From Pyxidicoccus caerfyrddinensis (GTDB lineage: Bacteria; Myxococcota; Myxococcia; Myxococcales; Myxococcaceae): a stretch of DNA of 64,000 nucleotides. The notes under the pieces are model-generated. The model had not been told where the DNA came from, did no database searches, and saw only the letters and a list, made by a program, of their open reading frames with translations. The stretch's first letter is position 1; each line of letters starts with the position of its first letter. The position numbers and the translations under genes are program-made. Below, one piece after another: positions 1-8,795 of this stretch. The stretch covers positions 410,557-474,556 of the forward strand of contig NZ_JAAIYA010000009.1 in the NCBI RefSeq assembly GCF_010894405.1, read 5' to 3'.

Positions 1-1
1 G

Positions 2-862
2 CCCTCGGACACGCTGCAGGGCCGCATCATCGGCGACCTGCTCCAGGGAACCGTCACCGTGGCGGACAACGCGACGGCCTTCGCGAACACGAACAAGGTC
101 GTGCTGTCCTACGTGGACGACCCGTACGGCCAGGGCCTGTCCGGGGTGGTGCTCCGCCGGTTGACGCAGCCGCAGGTCACCTCCGCGAAGTACAACCGCA
201 ACGCGGACGTGACTCCGGTCGTGACGGCCATCAGCACCCAGCTGCCCGACGTCACGGTGATGGTGGGCTTCTCCGAGGACAACGCGAAGGTCATCAACCA
301 GCTCGCCACCCAGGGCACCAAGGGGCGGAAGTGGTTCTTCACGGACGCCGGCAAGGACCCGGGCCTGTTCACCAACCTGGGTGCCAACAAGGACCAGGTG
401 AATGGCTCCTACGGCACCGCCCCGGCGCAGGCCCGCGTCGATGCGGACGAGTACCGGCAGTTCCGCAACCGCTTCCAGGCCGCGTACAGCAAGGACCCGG
501 GCCAGTTCTCCTTCACCGCGCACGCCTATGACGCCATGTACCTCGTCGCGCTGGGCACCGCCTACGCGGCGGGCCCGGACGCAACCAAGCCGCAGCCCAT
601 CACCGGCGCCCGCATCGCCGAGGGGCTGACGCACGTGACGCCGGGCGCGGGAGTCTCCGCCCCGGTCTACGCCCTGGGCTTCACCGACTTCATCAGCGCC
701 CGGGATGCCATGCGCACCGGCACCATCATCAACGTGAAGGGCGCTAGCGGCGACCTGGACTTCAACAACGACACGGGCGAGGCCCCGTCCGAGTACGAGC
801 TGTGGAAGGTGGAGAACGGCGCCTTCAAGACGGTGCAGCTCATCAAGCCGTCCGCGGACTGA
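2..862 (+). CDS. ABC transporter substrate-binding protein, 5' end missing
   Basis: The frame is open from the left window edge, so the true start and any signal peptide lie outside. The visible ~286 residues look like a type-1 periplasmic-binding fold (branched-chain amino acid/Leu-Ile-Val receptor class). There is a VDDPYGQGL-type strand near residue 40 of the visible part, alternating alpha/beta segments, and a C-terminal stretch (FNNDTGEAPSEYELWKV) typical of extracellular ligand receptors. The likely role is capturing a small solute in the periplasm for an ABC importer. No permease or ATPase is in the window, and the ligand cannot be told. Its last 20 bases overlap the convergent aminotransferase gene. 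Confidence 0.75.
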   Translation, partial: PSDTLQGRIIGDLLQGTVTVADNATAFANTNKVVLSYVDDPYGQGLSGVVLRRLTQPQVTSAKYNRNADVTPVVTAISTQLPDVTVMVGFSEDNAKVINQLATQGTKGRKWFFTDAGKDPGLFTNLGANKDQVNGSYGTAPAQARVDADEYRQFRNRFQAAYSKDPGQFSFTAHAYDAMYLVALGTAYAAGPDATKPQPITGARIAEGLTHVTPGAGVSAPVYALGFTDFISARDAMRTGTIINVKGASGDLDFNNDTGEAPSEYELWKVENGAFKTVQLIKPSAD

Positions 863-2033
863 CGGGGCCCTCCCCCAGCACCCGCGCCAGTAGCTCCACG
901 GCGGCGGCGAACACCTCGGGCGTCGGCAGCAGCGACAGCACGAGGAAGGCGCCGCCGCCGAAGTCGTAGAACCAGCCCGGCTGCACCAGCACGCCCGCGT
1001 CCAGCAGGGCGAGGCAGGTGGCCTCCTCGCCGGGCTCCGCCGGAATCCGCAGCACCGCGCTCCACCCGCCGTGCGCGGGCACCACGTCCCACGTGGCGCC
1101 CGCCGGGCGGGCCTTCAGCAGGCGCTGGCGGTTGCCCCTCACGCGCTCCAGCACCGCCGCCTGGAAGCGGGGCACGTGGGCCAGCAACGCAGGTAGCGCG
1201 AGCTGCACGGGCGTGCCTACCGGCAGGTACGTGTCCGCCACCCACTCCAGCCGGGCCAGTGCTTCGTCGCGCAAGGCGGGCGGGCCGCCCACGTGCATCC
1301 ACCCCAGCTTGAGGCCGGGCAGGCCGGCCACTTTCGACAGGCCGGACAGGGCGAAGGTGAGCGCGGGCAGCGTGCGCCCGGCCACGGTGGGCACGCGCGA
1401 GGGCTCGGTGTCCCAGGCGAAGTCGCTGAAGACTTCATCGGACACCAACGCCAGCCCGTGGCGCGCGCACGCGTCCGCCAGCGCCGCCAGCTCGCCCTCG
1501 TGCAGGTAGTGGCCGGTGGGGTTGCCAGGGTTGACGACGAGCACCGCGCGGGTGCGGGCGTCGCATGCGGCCTCCACCTCGTCCACGTCCAGGCCGAAGC
1601 CGTGCGCGCGGGGCAGGTGGTAGGGCCGCGTCTCCACGCCCTCCAGGCGCGCCAGGTGCTCGAAGAGGGGGTAGCTGGGCGCGGGAACGAGGACGTTGTC
1701 CCCAGGCTCGCACAGCAGCTTGAAGAGCCACCCGTAGGCCTCGCTGGTGCTGGCCGTCAGCACGAGGTGCTCGGGGGACACGGCCGCGCCGTGGGCCGTC
1801 AGGTGCGTGGCCAGGGCATGGCGCGCGGAAGGAAGGCCGAGGGCTTCCGGCGCGTAGCCACAGGCGCCGGGAGGGGCGAGCAGGGCCTCCGCGGGGGCGG
1901 GCAGCCCCACGCGCGTGGGGTTGGACTCGGTGACGTCCAGCAGGGGGAGCCCGCGGGCGCGGTGCCGGGCGAGCGCCTGCGCCAGCGGGTTCGGGGTGCG
2001 GGGGAAGTCGGAGCGGGCGGAGAAGCCGCTCAC
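843..2033 (-). CDS. pyridoxal-phosphate aminotransferase, class I/II
   Basis: A 396-residue fold-type I aminotransferase. Visible landmarks are NPGNPTG around residues 168-174, the cofactor-pyridine aspartate in SDEVF (D199), and the Schiff-base lysine in GLSKVAGLPGLKLGW (K234). It should move an amino group between an amino acid and a 2-oxoacid in the cytosol; the substrate is not deducible. The start is GTG at 2033, overlapping the stop of the upstream small gene by 4 bases (GTGA), so the two are probably translationally coupled. It is not BioA, which belongs to the class III family. It lies beyond a terminator that follows bioD, so it is probably not part of the biotin operon. Confidence 0.85.
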   Translation of the reverse strand: MSGFSARSDFPRTPNPLAQALARHRARGLPLLDVTESNPTRVGLPAPAEALLAPPGACGYAPEALGLPSARHALATHLTAHGAAVSPEHLVLTASTSEAYGWLFKLLCEPGDNVLVPAPSYPLFEHLARLEGVETRPYHLPRAHGFGLDVDEVEAACDARTRAVLVVNPGNPTGHYLHEGELAALADACARHGLALVSDEVFSDFAWDTEPSRVPTVAGRTLPALTFALSGLSKVAGLPGLKLGWMHVGGPPALRDEALARLEWVADTYLPVGTPVQLALPALLAHVPRFQAAVLERVRGNRQRLLKARPAGATWDVVPAHGGWSAVLRIPAEPGEEATCLALLDAGVLVQPGWFYDFGGGAFLVLSLLPTPEVFAAAVELLARVLGEGPVSPRTA

Positions 2034-2347
2034 AGGCCCGTCTGCAGCATGGCGTTGGCCACGCGGCGGATGAGCTCCCTGCGCACCTCCTTGCGGCAGT
2101 GCTCGATGGCCTTCTCGTGGGGCCGGGGCAACGCGGGGTCTCGGGTGCGCAGCGCGGTCCGGAGGACGAGCTCGACCTTCGAGGGCTCGATGTGGAACAG
2201 CCGAGGCCCCTCCTTCTGGAGGAAGTAGCTGAGCCCCCTCTGGTCGATGAGCTTCGTGAAGAAGCGCCGGACGTCCGCGTGGAACGTGAGGTCGATGATG
2301 TCCGCCATTCGCAACGCGTTCTCGCGCGGAAAAAACGGCCCGTCCAT
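2030..2347 (-). CDS. conserved hypothetical protein, coupled to the aminotransferase
   Basis: A protein of about 105 residues with no signal peptide or membrane segment, predicted mostly helical and rich in Arg, Leu and Glu. I do not recognise the family. It ends with a 4-base overlap into the aminotransferase, which is the best evidence that it is real. The start is uncertain: ATG at 2347 is taken, but GTG 2389 and ATG 2308 are in frame and none has a convincing Shine-Dalgarno. It begins about 55 bases after the bio operon terminator, so it likely has its own promoter in the AT-richer 2350-2400 stretch. Confidence 0.55.
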   Translation of the reverse strand: MDGPFFPRENALRMADIIDLTFHADVRRFFTKLIDQRGLSYFLQKEGPRLFHIEPSKVELVLRTALRTRDPALPRPHEKAIEHCRKEVRRELIRRVANAMLQTGL

Positions 2348-2401
2348 TTCACGACCGCGTGACCGAAAAACTTGCGCGACCTGTAGCACTCGTCCTTTGG
2401 C

Positions 2402-2440
2402 GAAAACGCGCCGGAGGCCGATTTTCCGGCCTCCGCGCGT
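2402..2440 (-). terminator. intrinsic terminator of the bioBFD operon
   Basis: Immediately after the bioD stop, on the minus strand, there is a GC-rich hairpin. The perfect GGAGGCCG/CGGCCTCC pairing (2413-2420 with 2427-2434) is extended by CGCG pairs around a one-base bulge, with a 6-base loop. A TTTT run at 2406-2403 follows. This fits a Rho-independent terminator and separates bioD from the downstream hypothetical/aminotransferase pair. Confidence 0.75.
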
Positions 2441-3118
2441 TCAGGGCACCAGCGAGCGCAGGGCCTTCCGGAACGCGGTGTGCCGTCGGCGCGCGTCAGG
2501 AAGGTACGGCACCGGTCCCAGCACCGGGACGCCGTGGCGCTCCTCCAGCAGCTGGCGGTTGTCGCGCTCGGACGGGTCCTTCGCCGCGGTGCCGCGCGAG
2601 AGCAGCACGGCCTTCACGGGGATGCGCCGCGCGGCCAGCGCCTGGAGCGACAGGGCCGTGTGGTTGAGCGTGCCCAGCCCCGCGCGGGCCACCAGCAGCA
2701 CGGGCAGGCGCAGGGTGGCGATGAGGTCGATGACGTCGTGCCGCGAGTCGAGGGGGACGAAGAGGCCGCCGGCCCCCTCCACCACCGTGGTGCCGTGGGA
2801 GAGCCGCTTCCAGGCGGCCAGGGTGACGTCCCAGTCCGGCTCCCGGCCCAGGCGGCGCGCGGCCACGCCAGGGGCCAGGGGGGCGCGGAAGCGGTGGGGA
2901 CAGAGGGCCTCCACGGGCAGCGTGCTGCGCGCCGCCTCGCGCAGGGCCAGCGTGTCCGCCGGGGCGCGCAGGGAGGCGCAGCCGCTCTCGTAGGGCTTGA
3001 AGCCCTGGGGCTGGAGGCCCGCGTCCGCCAACAGCGACAGCAGCGCGCACGAGGCCTGCGTCTTCCCCACGCCGGTGTCCGTGCCGGTGACGAAGATTTG
3101 GAAGGGCCGGCTAGCCAT
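2441..3118 (-). CDS. bioD: ATP-dependent dethiobiotin synthetase
   Basis: A 225-residue P-loop enzyme that closes the ureido ring of biotin: 7,8-diaminopelargonate plus CO2 plus ATP to dethiobiotin. The N-terminus carries the diagnostic Walker A, TGTDTGVGKT (residues 11-20). VVEGAGGLFVPLD lies mid-protein, the BioD signature around the Mg/ATP and substrate site. Length matches the family. The gene overlaps bioF by 8 bases and is last in the bioB-bioF-bioD operon. bioA and bioC are not in the window. Confidence 0.93.
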   Translation of the reverse strand: MASRPFQIFVTGTDTGVGKTQASCALLSLLADAGLQPQGFKPYESGCASLRAPADTLALREAARSTLPVEALCPHRFRAPLAPGVAARRLGREPDWDVTLAAWKRLSHGTTVVEGAGGLFVPLDSRHDVIDLIATLRLPVLLVARAGLGTLNHTALSLQALAARRIPVKAVLLSRGTAAKDPSERDNRQLLEERHGVPVLGPVPYLPDARRRHTAFRKALRSLVP

Positions 3119-4331
3119 GGTGCACTCCCACCCGGCGCAGGGCGTCCAGCGCCAGGTCCACGTGGCCCAGGGTGTGGGCGGCGGAGAGGCAGAAGCGCAG
3201 CCGGCTGGTGCCCTCGGGCACGGTGGGCGGGCGGATGGCCTTCACCAACACGCCCGCCTCGCGCAGGCGGCTCGCGGCGGCCAGGGCGCGCTCGGGCTCT
3301 CCGAGGACGATGGGGAACACGGCGCTGCGGGCTTCGGCCTGCAGGCCCAGGGCGCGCAGGCCGGCCGCGAAGCGGCGGATGTTGCGCCACAGCCGCTCGC
3401 GCAGGGCCGGGTCACCCTCCACGACGTCCACGGCGGCCTCGGCGGCGGCGCACAGCGCGGCGGGCAGCGCGGTGGAGAAGACGAAGGGCCGCGCGCGGGA
3501 CACCAGCAGGTCCGCCACCGCGCGCGAGGTGGCCACGTACGCGCCCATGCCGCCCAGCGCCTTGCTGAGCGTGCCCATGCGCAGGTCCACGCGCGCCTCC
3601 AGGCTCAGCTCCTCACACAGGCCGGCGCCGCGGGCCCCCAGCACGCCGGTGGCATGGGCCTCGTCCACCATCAGCGCGGCGCCGTGCGCCTCGCAGGCCT
3701 CGACGATGTCTCGCAGCGGAGCCACGTCGCCGTCCATGGAGAAGACGGTGTCGGTGACGACGAGCTTGCGACGCGCGGGCGTGTCCGCGAGGGCGCGTGA
3801 CAGCGCCTCCACGTCCGCGTGCGGGTAGACGACGACGCGGGCACGGGACAGGCGGCAGCCGTCCACGAGGGAGGCGTGGTTGAGGGCGTCGGAGAAGACG
3901 GCGTCCCCGGGGCCGACGAGGGCGGGGAGGATGCCGGTGTTGGCGGCATAGCCGCTGTTGAAGAGGAGCACGGCCTCGGCGCGCTCGAAGGCGGCCAGGC
4001 GCGCCTCCAGCCGGTGGTGCGCGGACGTGTCGCCCACGACGAGCCGGCTGGCACCGGTGCCCATGCCGTAGCGCTCCAGCGCGGCGGCGGCGGCGGCGCG
4101 CACGGACGGCGAGGCGGCAAGCCCCAGGTAGTCGTTGGAGGAGAAGTTGACGAGCGTCTCCCCGCCCACGCGGACCACCGGGCCCTGCGGCGAGTCGAGC
4201 GGCTCCAGGTGCCGGCGCAGGCCGCGCGCGGAGAGGGCCGACAGGTCCTCCCGCGCCCACGTGGAGGCGACACCCTCCTGCGCACTCCCCTCCCCGGCCT
4301 CGCGCCGGGCCGTCGAGGTCGTGATGCTCAC
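3111..4331 (-). CDS. bioF: 8-amino-7-oxononanoate synthase
   Basis: A 406-residue alpha-oxoamine synthase that condenses pimeloyl-thioester with L-alanine using PLP. Key features are NFSSNDYLGL (about 62-71), VDEAHATG (222-229; the Asp contacts the PLP ring) and TLSKALGG with the PLP lysine at K257. The N-terminal ~25 residues are an extra, low-complexity lead before the conserved domain, so an internal start is possible. It is the middle gene of the operon: 12 bases after bioB and overlapping bioD by 8. Confidence 0.93.
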   Translation of the reverse strand: MSITTSTARREAGEGSAQEGVASTWAREDLSALSARGLRRHLEPLDSPQGPVVRVGGETLVNFSSNDYLGLAASPSVRAAAAAALERYGMGTGASRLVVGDTSAHHRLEARLAAFERAEAVLLFNSGYAANTGILPALVGPGDAVFSDALNHASLVDGCRLSRARVVVYPHADVEALSRALADTPARRKLVVTDTVFSMDGDVAPLRDIVEACEAHGAALMVDEAHATGVLGARGAGLCEELSLEARVDLRMGTLSKALGGMGAYVATSRAVADLLVSRARPFVFSTALPAALCAAAEAAVDVVEGDPALRERLWRNIRRFAAGLRALGLQAEARSAVFPIVLGEPERALAAASRLREAGVLVKAIRPPTVPEGTSRLRFCLSAAHTLGHVDLALDALRRVGVHHG

Positions 4332-4343
4332 GTGCGCTCCGTC

Positions 4344-5378
4344 CTACCCCTCCCGCCGGGGCTCCAGCGGGCGGATGCCGGCCTTCTCCAGCAGGGCCAT
4401 GTCCTGGCCGTACTCGGGGTTGCCGGTGGTGAGCAGCTTCTCGCCGAAGAAGAGCGAGTTGGCGCCCGCCATCATGCACAACAGCTGCGCCTCCTCGTTC
4501 ATCTGCTGGCGGCCCGCGGACAGGCGCACCATGGACTGCGGCATCAGGACGCGGGCGGTGGCGATGGTGCGCACCATGTCCACCGTCTCGATGCGCGGCT
4601 GCTCGGCCAGCGGCGTGCCCTCCACGGCCACCAGCGCGTTGACGGGCACCGACTCCGGGTGGTGCTCCTGGTTGGCCAGCGTGCGCAGCAGGTTGCAGCG
4701 GTCGTCCACCGACTCGCCCATGCCGATGATGCCGCCGCAGCACACGGAGATGCCGGCCTCGCGCACGCGGTTGAGCGTCTTCAGCCGGTCGTCATACGTC
4801 CGGGTGGAGATGATGTCGCCGTAGTGCTCCGGCGAGGTGTCCAGGTTGTGGTTGTACGCGTCCAGGCCCGCCTCGCGCAGGCGCTTCGCCTGGCTGTCGG
4901 TGAGCATGCCCAGCGTGGCGCACGCCTCCATGCCCAGGGCACGCACGCCGCGCACCATCTCCAGCACGCTGTCGAACTGCGGGCCGTCCTTCACCTCGCG
5001 CCACGCGGCGCCCATGCAGAAGCGCGTGGCCCCGGCGGCACGGGCCTTGGTCGCGGCCGCCAGCACCTCCGGCACCGCCATCAGCTTCTCCGCCTTGACG
5101 CCCGTCTTGTAGCGGGCCGCCTGCGGGCAGTACGCGCAGTCCTCGGAGCAGCCGCCCGTCTTGATGGACAGGAGCGAGCACAGCTGCACCTTGTTGTCCT
5201 GGAACACGGACCGGTGGACCGTCTGCGCCCGGTGGACCAGGTCCAGCAGGGGCATGGAGTAGATGGCGCGGACCTCGGCGAGCGCCCAGTCATGGCGCAG
5301 CTCGACGCCCGGAGGCGGCGGCGCGGCCGTGTGGGAATGGCCGTGAAAGGACTCGCTGGGGGCGGAGGTGTCGGGCAT
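4344..5378 (-). CDS. bioB: biotin synthase (radical SAM)
   Basis: A 344-residue enzyme that inserts sulfur into dethiobiotin. The radical-SAM cluster motif CSEDCAYC gives C77, C81 and C84 (CX3CX2C). Conserved segments FCMGAAWR, CATLGML, YNHNLDTSPE and CCGGIIGMGE follow in family order. The start is ATG at 5378, preceded by GAGGAG; ATG 5396 is an alternative. A longer frame runs up to 5468, but that would place coding sequence across the operator at 5423-5466, and the chosen length matches known BioB. It is the first gene of bioB-bioF-bioD. Confidence 0.93.
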   Translation of the reverse strand: MPDTSAPSESFHGHSHTAAPPPPGVELRHDWALAEVRAIYSMPLLDLVHRAQTVHRSVFQDNKVQLCSLLSIKTGGCSEDCAYCPQAARYKTGVKAEKLMAVPEVLAAATKARAAGATRFCMGAAWREVKDGPQFDSVLEMVRGVRALGMEACATLGMLTDSQAKRLREAGLDAYNHNLDTSPEHYGDIISTRTYDDRLKTLNRVREAGISVCCGGIIGMGESVDDRCNLLRTLANQEHHPESVPVNALVAVEGTPLAEQPRIETVDMVRTIATARVLMPQSMVRLSAGRQQMNEEAQLLCMMAGANSLFFGEKLLTTGNPEYGQDMALLEKAGIRPLEPRREG

Positions 5379-5422
5379 GGGCTCCTCGGCAGGCATGAGG
5401 AGCGCGAAGGTGCGCGGGCGGC

Positions 5423-5466
5423 GGGAAGTTGTCAACGTCGCTGAGCGGACAGGTTGACGACTTCCC
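5423..5466. promoter_or_regulatory. candidate BirA biotin operator upstream of bioB
   Basis: A long inverted repeat lies 45 bases upstream of the bioB start. The left arm is GGGAAGTTGTCAACG (5423-5437) and the right arm GGTTGACGACTTCCC (5452-5466), separated by 14 bases; 13 of 15 positions pair. The inner part matches the known proteobacterial BirA operator layout, TTGTnAACC-N14/15-GGTTnACAA, with one deviation per arm. Inference: biotinyl-AMP-loaded bifunctional BirA represses the operon here. A TTGACA-like hexamer falls inside the left arm on the minus strand, so the site may overlap the promoter. Confidence 0.7.
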
Positions 5467-5467
5467 A

Positions 5468-5517
5468 CGAAACAGAAACGGGCCGGCGCCCGCGGGGAAG
5501 CCCCGGGGCGCCGGCCC
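5468..5517 (-). terminator. intrinsic terminator after the GlsB/YeaQ-like gene
   Basis: A very stable hairpin: GGGCCGGCGCCC (5480-5491) pairs with the complementary arm ending at 5517, extended by GGGG/CCCC and closed by a 3-base loop. On the minus strand it is followed by GTTTCTGTTTC. It sits 25 bases past the small membrane-protein stop and directly before the biotin operator, so it insulates the bio operon from upstream transcription. Confidence 0.75.
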
Positions 5518-5541
5518 TGACTGCCTCAGTCGAAGCGGCCG

Positions 5542-5811
5542 CTAGACGCGGACGCGGCGCCGGCCACCGGCCATGCCCACCAGGAACAGCAGCAGGAGGG
5601 CGCCCAGCACGGAGAACAGCAGCCCGGTCGGGTGCAGGTCGAAGAGACGGCCGTCGCGGTGGAACAGCGAAGCGACGAGGCCACCCACGAACGAGCCGGC
5701 GACGCCGAGCAGCGTGGTGGCGATGAGCCCCATGGACTGGTTGCCCGGCATGACAGCGCGAGCGATGAGGCCGGCGAGAAGACCGATGACCAGGAAAGCA
5801 ATGATCCCCAT
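5542..5811 (-). CDS. GlsB/YeaQ/YmgE-family small membrane protein
   Basis: An 89-residue inner-membrane protein with three hydrophobic segments (about 1-20, 26-50 and 62-82). The family hallmarks are a start like MGIIAFLVIGLLAGLIAR and an internal GVAGSFVGG glycine-rich helix, ending in a short Arg tail (GGRRRVRV). The family is linked to stress responses, but its biochemical role is not established. ATG 5811 is chosen because GGGAGG lies 5 bases upstream; the frame extends further but without a ribosome site. Single gene with its own terminator. Confidence 0.85.
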   Translation of the reverse strand: MGIIAFLVIGLLAGLIARAVMPGNQSMGLIATTLLGVAGSFVGGLVASLFHRDGRLFDLHPTGLLFSVLGALLLLFLVGMAGGRRRVRV

Positions 5812-5990
5812 GACTACCTCCCTTGATTGGGAGCGGCGCGCCTTGCGCTGCTCACGTGGATTCAAGGTGGGCTGCCCCTCCTTCCCGTACAACTTGACGA
5901 CAGGGGGGTTGACACCGTGCTTGCCTGCTCTCCTGCCTGTCCAACCTGTAAGGGCGTAAAAACGTCAGGGTTCCGCGCTATGCCCGAAGC

Positions 5991-7355
5991 ATGGCGAAGG
6001 CGAAGACGCACTACACCTGTCAGGCCTGCGGGTATCAGACGGCGAAGTGGCTTGGAAAGTGCCCGGACTGCGGCGCGTGGAGCTCACTGCTGGAAGAGGC
6101 GGGAGCGAAGGACGACGAGAAGCGCCCGGCGTGGGGCGCCTCGGGCGGGGCCTCGAAGCCCGTGCTCCTCAAGGAGGTCACCAGCGAGACAGAGGTGCGG
6201 CGCCGCACGGGCATCGCCGAGTTCGACCGCGTGCTGGGCGGCGGCGTGGTGAGCGGCTCGCTGGTGCTGCTGGGCGGAGACCCGGGCATCGGCAAGTCCA
6301 CGCTGCTGCTCGCGGCAGTGGACAGGCTGGCGCGCCACGGGCCGGTGCTCTACGTGTCGGGTGAGGAGAGCCTGCGGCAGACGAAGATGCGCGCCGAGCG
6401 GCTCCGGGTGGAAGGGGATGCCCTCCACCTGTTCGCGGAGACGGACGCGGAGCGCATCCTGACGGCCGCCGAGGCGCTCAAGCCGCAGGCGCTGGTGGTG
6501 GACTCCATCCAGACCATGTACCTGCCGGAATTGGGCAACGCGCCGGGCAGCATCACCCAGGTGCGCGAGGTGGCGGGCCGGCTGATGGCGTACGCCAAGC
6601 GCACGGGGGTGCCCACGTTCCTCGTGGGCCACGTGACGAAGGAAGGCTCCATCGCGGGCCCGCGCGTGCTGGAGCACATGGTGGACACCGTCCTCTACTT
6701 CGAGGGCGAGCGCGGCCACCCGTTCCGGATTCTCCGTGCGCACAAGAACCGCTTCGGCTCCACCAATGAGATTGGCGTCTTCGAAATGAAGGGCGCGGGG
6801 CTGGTGGAAGTCTCCGACCCCTCCGCCCTCTTCCTCTCGGAGCGCCCGGTGGGCAAGTCCGGCAGCGTCGTGACGAGCACGCTCAACGGCACGCGCCCGC
6901 TGCTGGTGGAGGTGCAGGCGCTGGTGGCGCCCACGGGCTACGGCACCGCGCGGCGCACGGCCATCGGCGTGGACGGCAACCGCGTGGCGTTGCTGGCGGC
7001 GGTGCTGGAGAAGAAGGAGGAGATTCCGCTGGTGGGCTGCGACCTCTTCGTCAACGTCGCGGGCGGCATGCAGCTCAACGAGCCCGCGTGTGACCTCGCG
7101 GTGTGCGCGGCGCTGGTGAGCAGCCTGCAGAACCGGCCGCTGGACGCGAAGACGCTGGTGCTGGGCGAGGTGGGCCTCGCGGGCGAGGTGCGCGCGGTGG
7201 GCCAGATGGAGCCGCGCCTGGCCGAGGCCGCGAAGATGGGCTTCCAGCGGGTGGTGATGCCCGCCGGAAGCGCCCGGCGGCTCGAGGGCGCCGGGAAGAT
7301 GAAGGTGGTGGGCGTGGAGACGCTCGGCGAGGCGCTGGCGGCGATGTTCGACTGA
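5991..7355 (+). CDS. radA: DNA repair protein RadA/Sms
   Basis: A 454-residue hexameric branch-migration helicase acting with RecA in recombination. It has an N-terminal C4 zinc finger (CQAC at 10-13, CPDC at 24-27), Walker A GGDPGIGKST (about 95-104), the RadA-specific KNRFG motif near residue 250, and a C-terminal Lon-protease-like domain (VNVAGGMQLNEPACDLAVCAA region). Length equals the bacterial norm. It is a single-gene unit; the luciferase-like gene converges on it 30 bases downstream. Confidence 0.95.
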   Translation: MAKAKTHYTCQACGYQTAKWLGKCPDCGAWSSLLEEAGAKDDEKRPAWGASGGASKPVLLKEVTSETEVRRRTGIAEFDRVLGGGVVSGSLVLLGGDPGIGKSTLLLAAVDRLARHGPVLYVSGEESLRQTKMRAERLRVEGDALHLFAETDAERILTAAEALKPQALVVDSIQTMYLPELGNAPGSITQVREVAGRLMAYAKRTGVPTFLVGHVTKEGSIAGPRVLEHMVDTVLYFEGERGHPFRILRAHKNRFGSTNEIGVFEMKGAGLVEVSDPSALFLSERPVGKSGSVVTSTLNGTRPLLVEVQALVAPTGYGTARRTAIGVDGNRVALLAAVLEKKEEIPLVGCDLFVNVAGGMQLNEPACDLAVCAALVSSLQNRPLDAKTLVLGEVGLAGEVRAVGQMEPRLAEAAKMGFQRVVMPAGSARRLEGAGKMKVVGVETLGEALAAMFD

Positions 7356-7385
7356 AGCTCCGCGCGCCAGCACCCCATGCCGTGA

Positions 7386-8579
7386 CTACGGCGCCGCGGG
7401 CGTCTTGAACTCGGGGATGAGCCCGCCGGTGAGGCGGATGCTCTTCATCACCTTGTCATGCGGCAGGGCGCCCACCTGGTGGAAGGACATGAGGGCGTCG
7501 ATGCCCAGGGCCTCGTAGCGCTTCAGCCGCTTCCGCACCTGGTCCTGGGTGCCGACAATCAGCGAGTCCTGCTCGCTCAAGACTTCCCACACCTGCCCGT
7601 CCGGCACGTCCTCGCCCCCGACGATGCGGCCGAGCAGCCGCTGGGCCCGGGACTGCGGCGCGTTCGGGTCCTTCTTGCGCATGAGCTGCCCCGTGAGTCC
7701 CCCACCCGCCGGGTCCTTGGCCAGCGACTCCAATTCGGCGGCGGTGCGGATGAAGGCCTCCTTCGCCTCGAAGAAGGTGAAGGAGCCATTCGTGTACCAG
7801 GCCGCGGCCTTCGCGGCGCCGTTCTCCATCGCCTCCTGCTCGCTGTCCGCACAGTGGACGAAGGTGAAGAAGGCGACCTGGTCGTTGACGAACTCGCCCA
7901 CCGGCTCACAGCGGGTGCGCAGCGCCTCGCGGTAGATGTGAATCATCTCCGCGACTTCCTCGGGCGAGGCCCACAGCGTCACGCCCAGCGCGCCCACGCC
8001 GTTGCGTCCCGCCTGCTCGAACGAGGCGGGGCTGGAGCACGCCTGCCACAGCGGCGGGTGCGGCTTGCGGTACGGCTTGGGGATGACGCTGATGTCCTTG
8101 AGCCGGTAGTCCGGGCTGTCCCAGGAGAACTTCTCGCGGGTCCACATCTGCGGAACCATCTCGAAGGCCTGCTGCATCTGCCCGCGCGTGGAGTCCGGGT
8201 CGATGTTGAAGGTGCGCCACTCGGGAATGGTGCTGCGCGCCAGCCCGAGCTGGAAGCGGCCCCCGCTCAGGTGGTCGATGAAGGCCCCGCGCTCCGCGAT
8301 GCGGATGGGGTGGTTGAAGCGCCCCGGCGCCAGCACCGACGAGTGGCCCACGTGCATCTTCTTCGTGTTCATGGCGATGGCCGTGAGCATCACCTCGGGC
8401 GCCGAGCTGTAGCTGAACTCCACGGCGGTGTGGTGCTCCACCTGCCACCAGACGCCATAGCCCATCTCATCCGCCAGCTTCGCCTGCTCCAGCGTCTCCT
8501 GGATGAGCCGATGCTCGTGGTCCGGGCCGGTCCAGTGCTCCTTCGGGTGCTGCATCTCAGAGAAGATGTCGAGTCGCAT
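7386..8579 (-). CDS. LLM-class flavin-dependent oxidoreductase
   Basis: A 397-residue luciferase-like monooxygenase of the bacterial luciferase TIM-barrel family, which uses FMNH2/F420-type cofactors. Typical pieces are the N-terminal AKLADEMGYGVWWQVEHH strand-helix, a HVGHSSVLAPGRFNHPIRIAER segment, and HLSGGRFQLGLAR. The substrate is unknown. A strong ribosome site (GAGGAGGGGGA) precedes ATG 8579. It is divergent from the chitinase-like gene across a 509-base spacer holding an inverted repeat. Confidence 0.85.
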   Translation of the reverse strand: MRLDIFSEMQHPKEHWTGPDHEHRLIQETLEQAKLADEMGYGVWWQVEHHTAVEFSYSSAPEVMLTAIAMNTKKMHVGHSSVLAPGRFNHPIRIAERGAFIDHLSGGRFQLGLARSTIPEWRTFNIDPDSTRGQMQQAFEMVPQMWTREKFSWDSPDYRLKDISVIPKPYRKPHPPLWQACSSPASFEQAGRNGVGALGVTLWASPEEVAEMIHIYREALRTRCEPVGEFVNDQVAFFTFVHCADSEQEAMENGAAKAAAWYTNGSFTFFEAKEAFIRTAAELESLAKDPAGGGLTGQLMRKKDPNAPQSRAQRLLGRIVGGEDVPDGQVWEVLSEQDSLIVGTQDQVRKRLKRYEALGIDALMSFHQVGALPHDKVMKSIRLTGGLIPEFKTPAAP

Positions 8580-8795
8580 GTCCCCCTCCTCATTGTCTCG
8601 GGTGCGCGCCGCCCTCCGGGGCGGGCGCCAGCAGCGTAGACCAGGCGGGCAGGCAACCGAGATACATGTGACACCCTGGCGGTAGGCCTCCAGGCCACAT
8701 CGCGGGTGATGACGTCACCGGTGTACGATTGAAGCCCCCGGGCTCCGCGAGGAAGCGAGCCGCCGCCCCGCCGGTGTGAAACAGGAACGCCTTCC

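Noticed and set aside
843..2033. Aminotransferase as the missing BioA of the biotin pathway
   Set aside because: Its motifs are class I/II (NPGNPTG, SKVAGLPG), whereas BioA is class III. A terminator also separates it from bioD.
5379..5468. Longer bioB start at 5468
   Set aside because: It would place coding sequence over the inverted-repeat operator and give an N-terminus longer than known BioB proteins; no ribosome site supports it.
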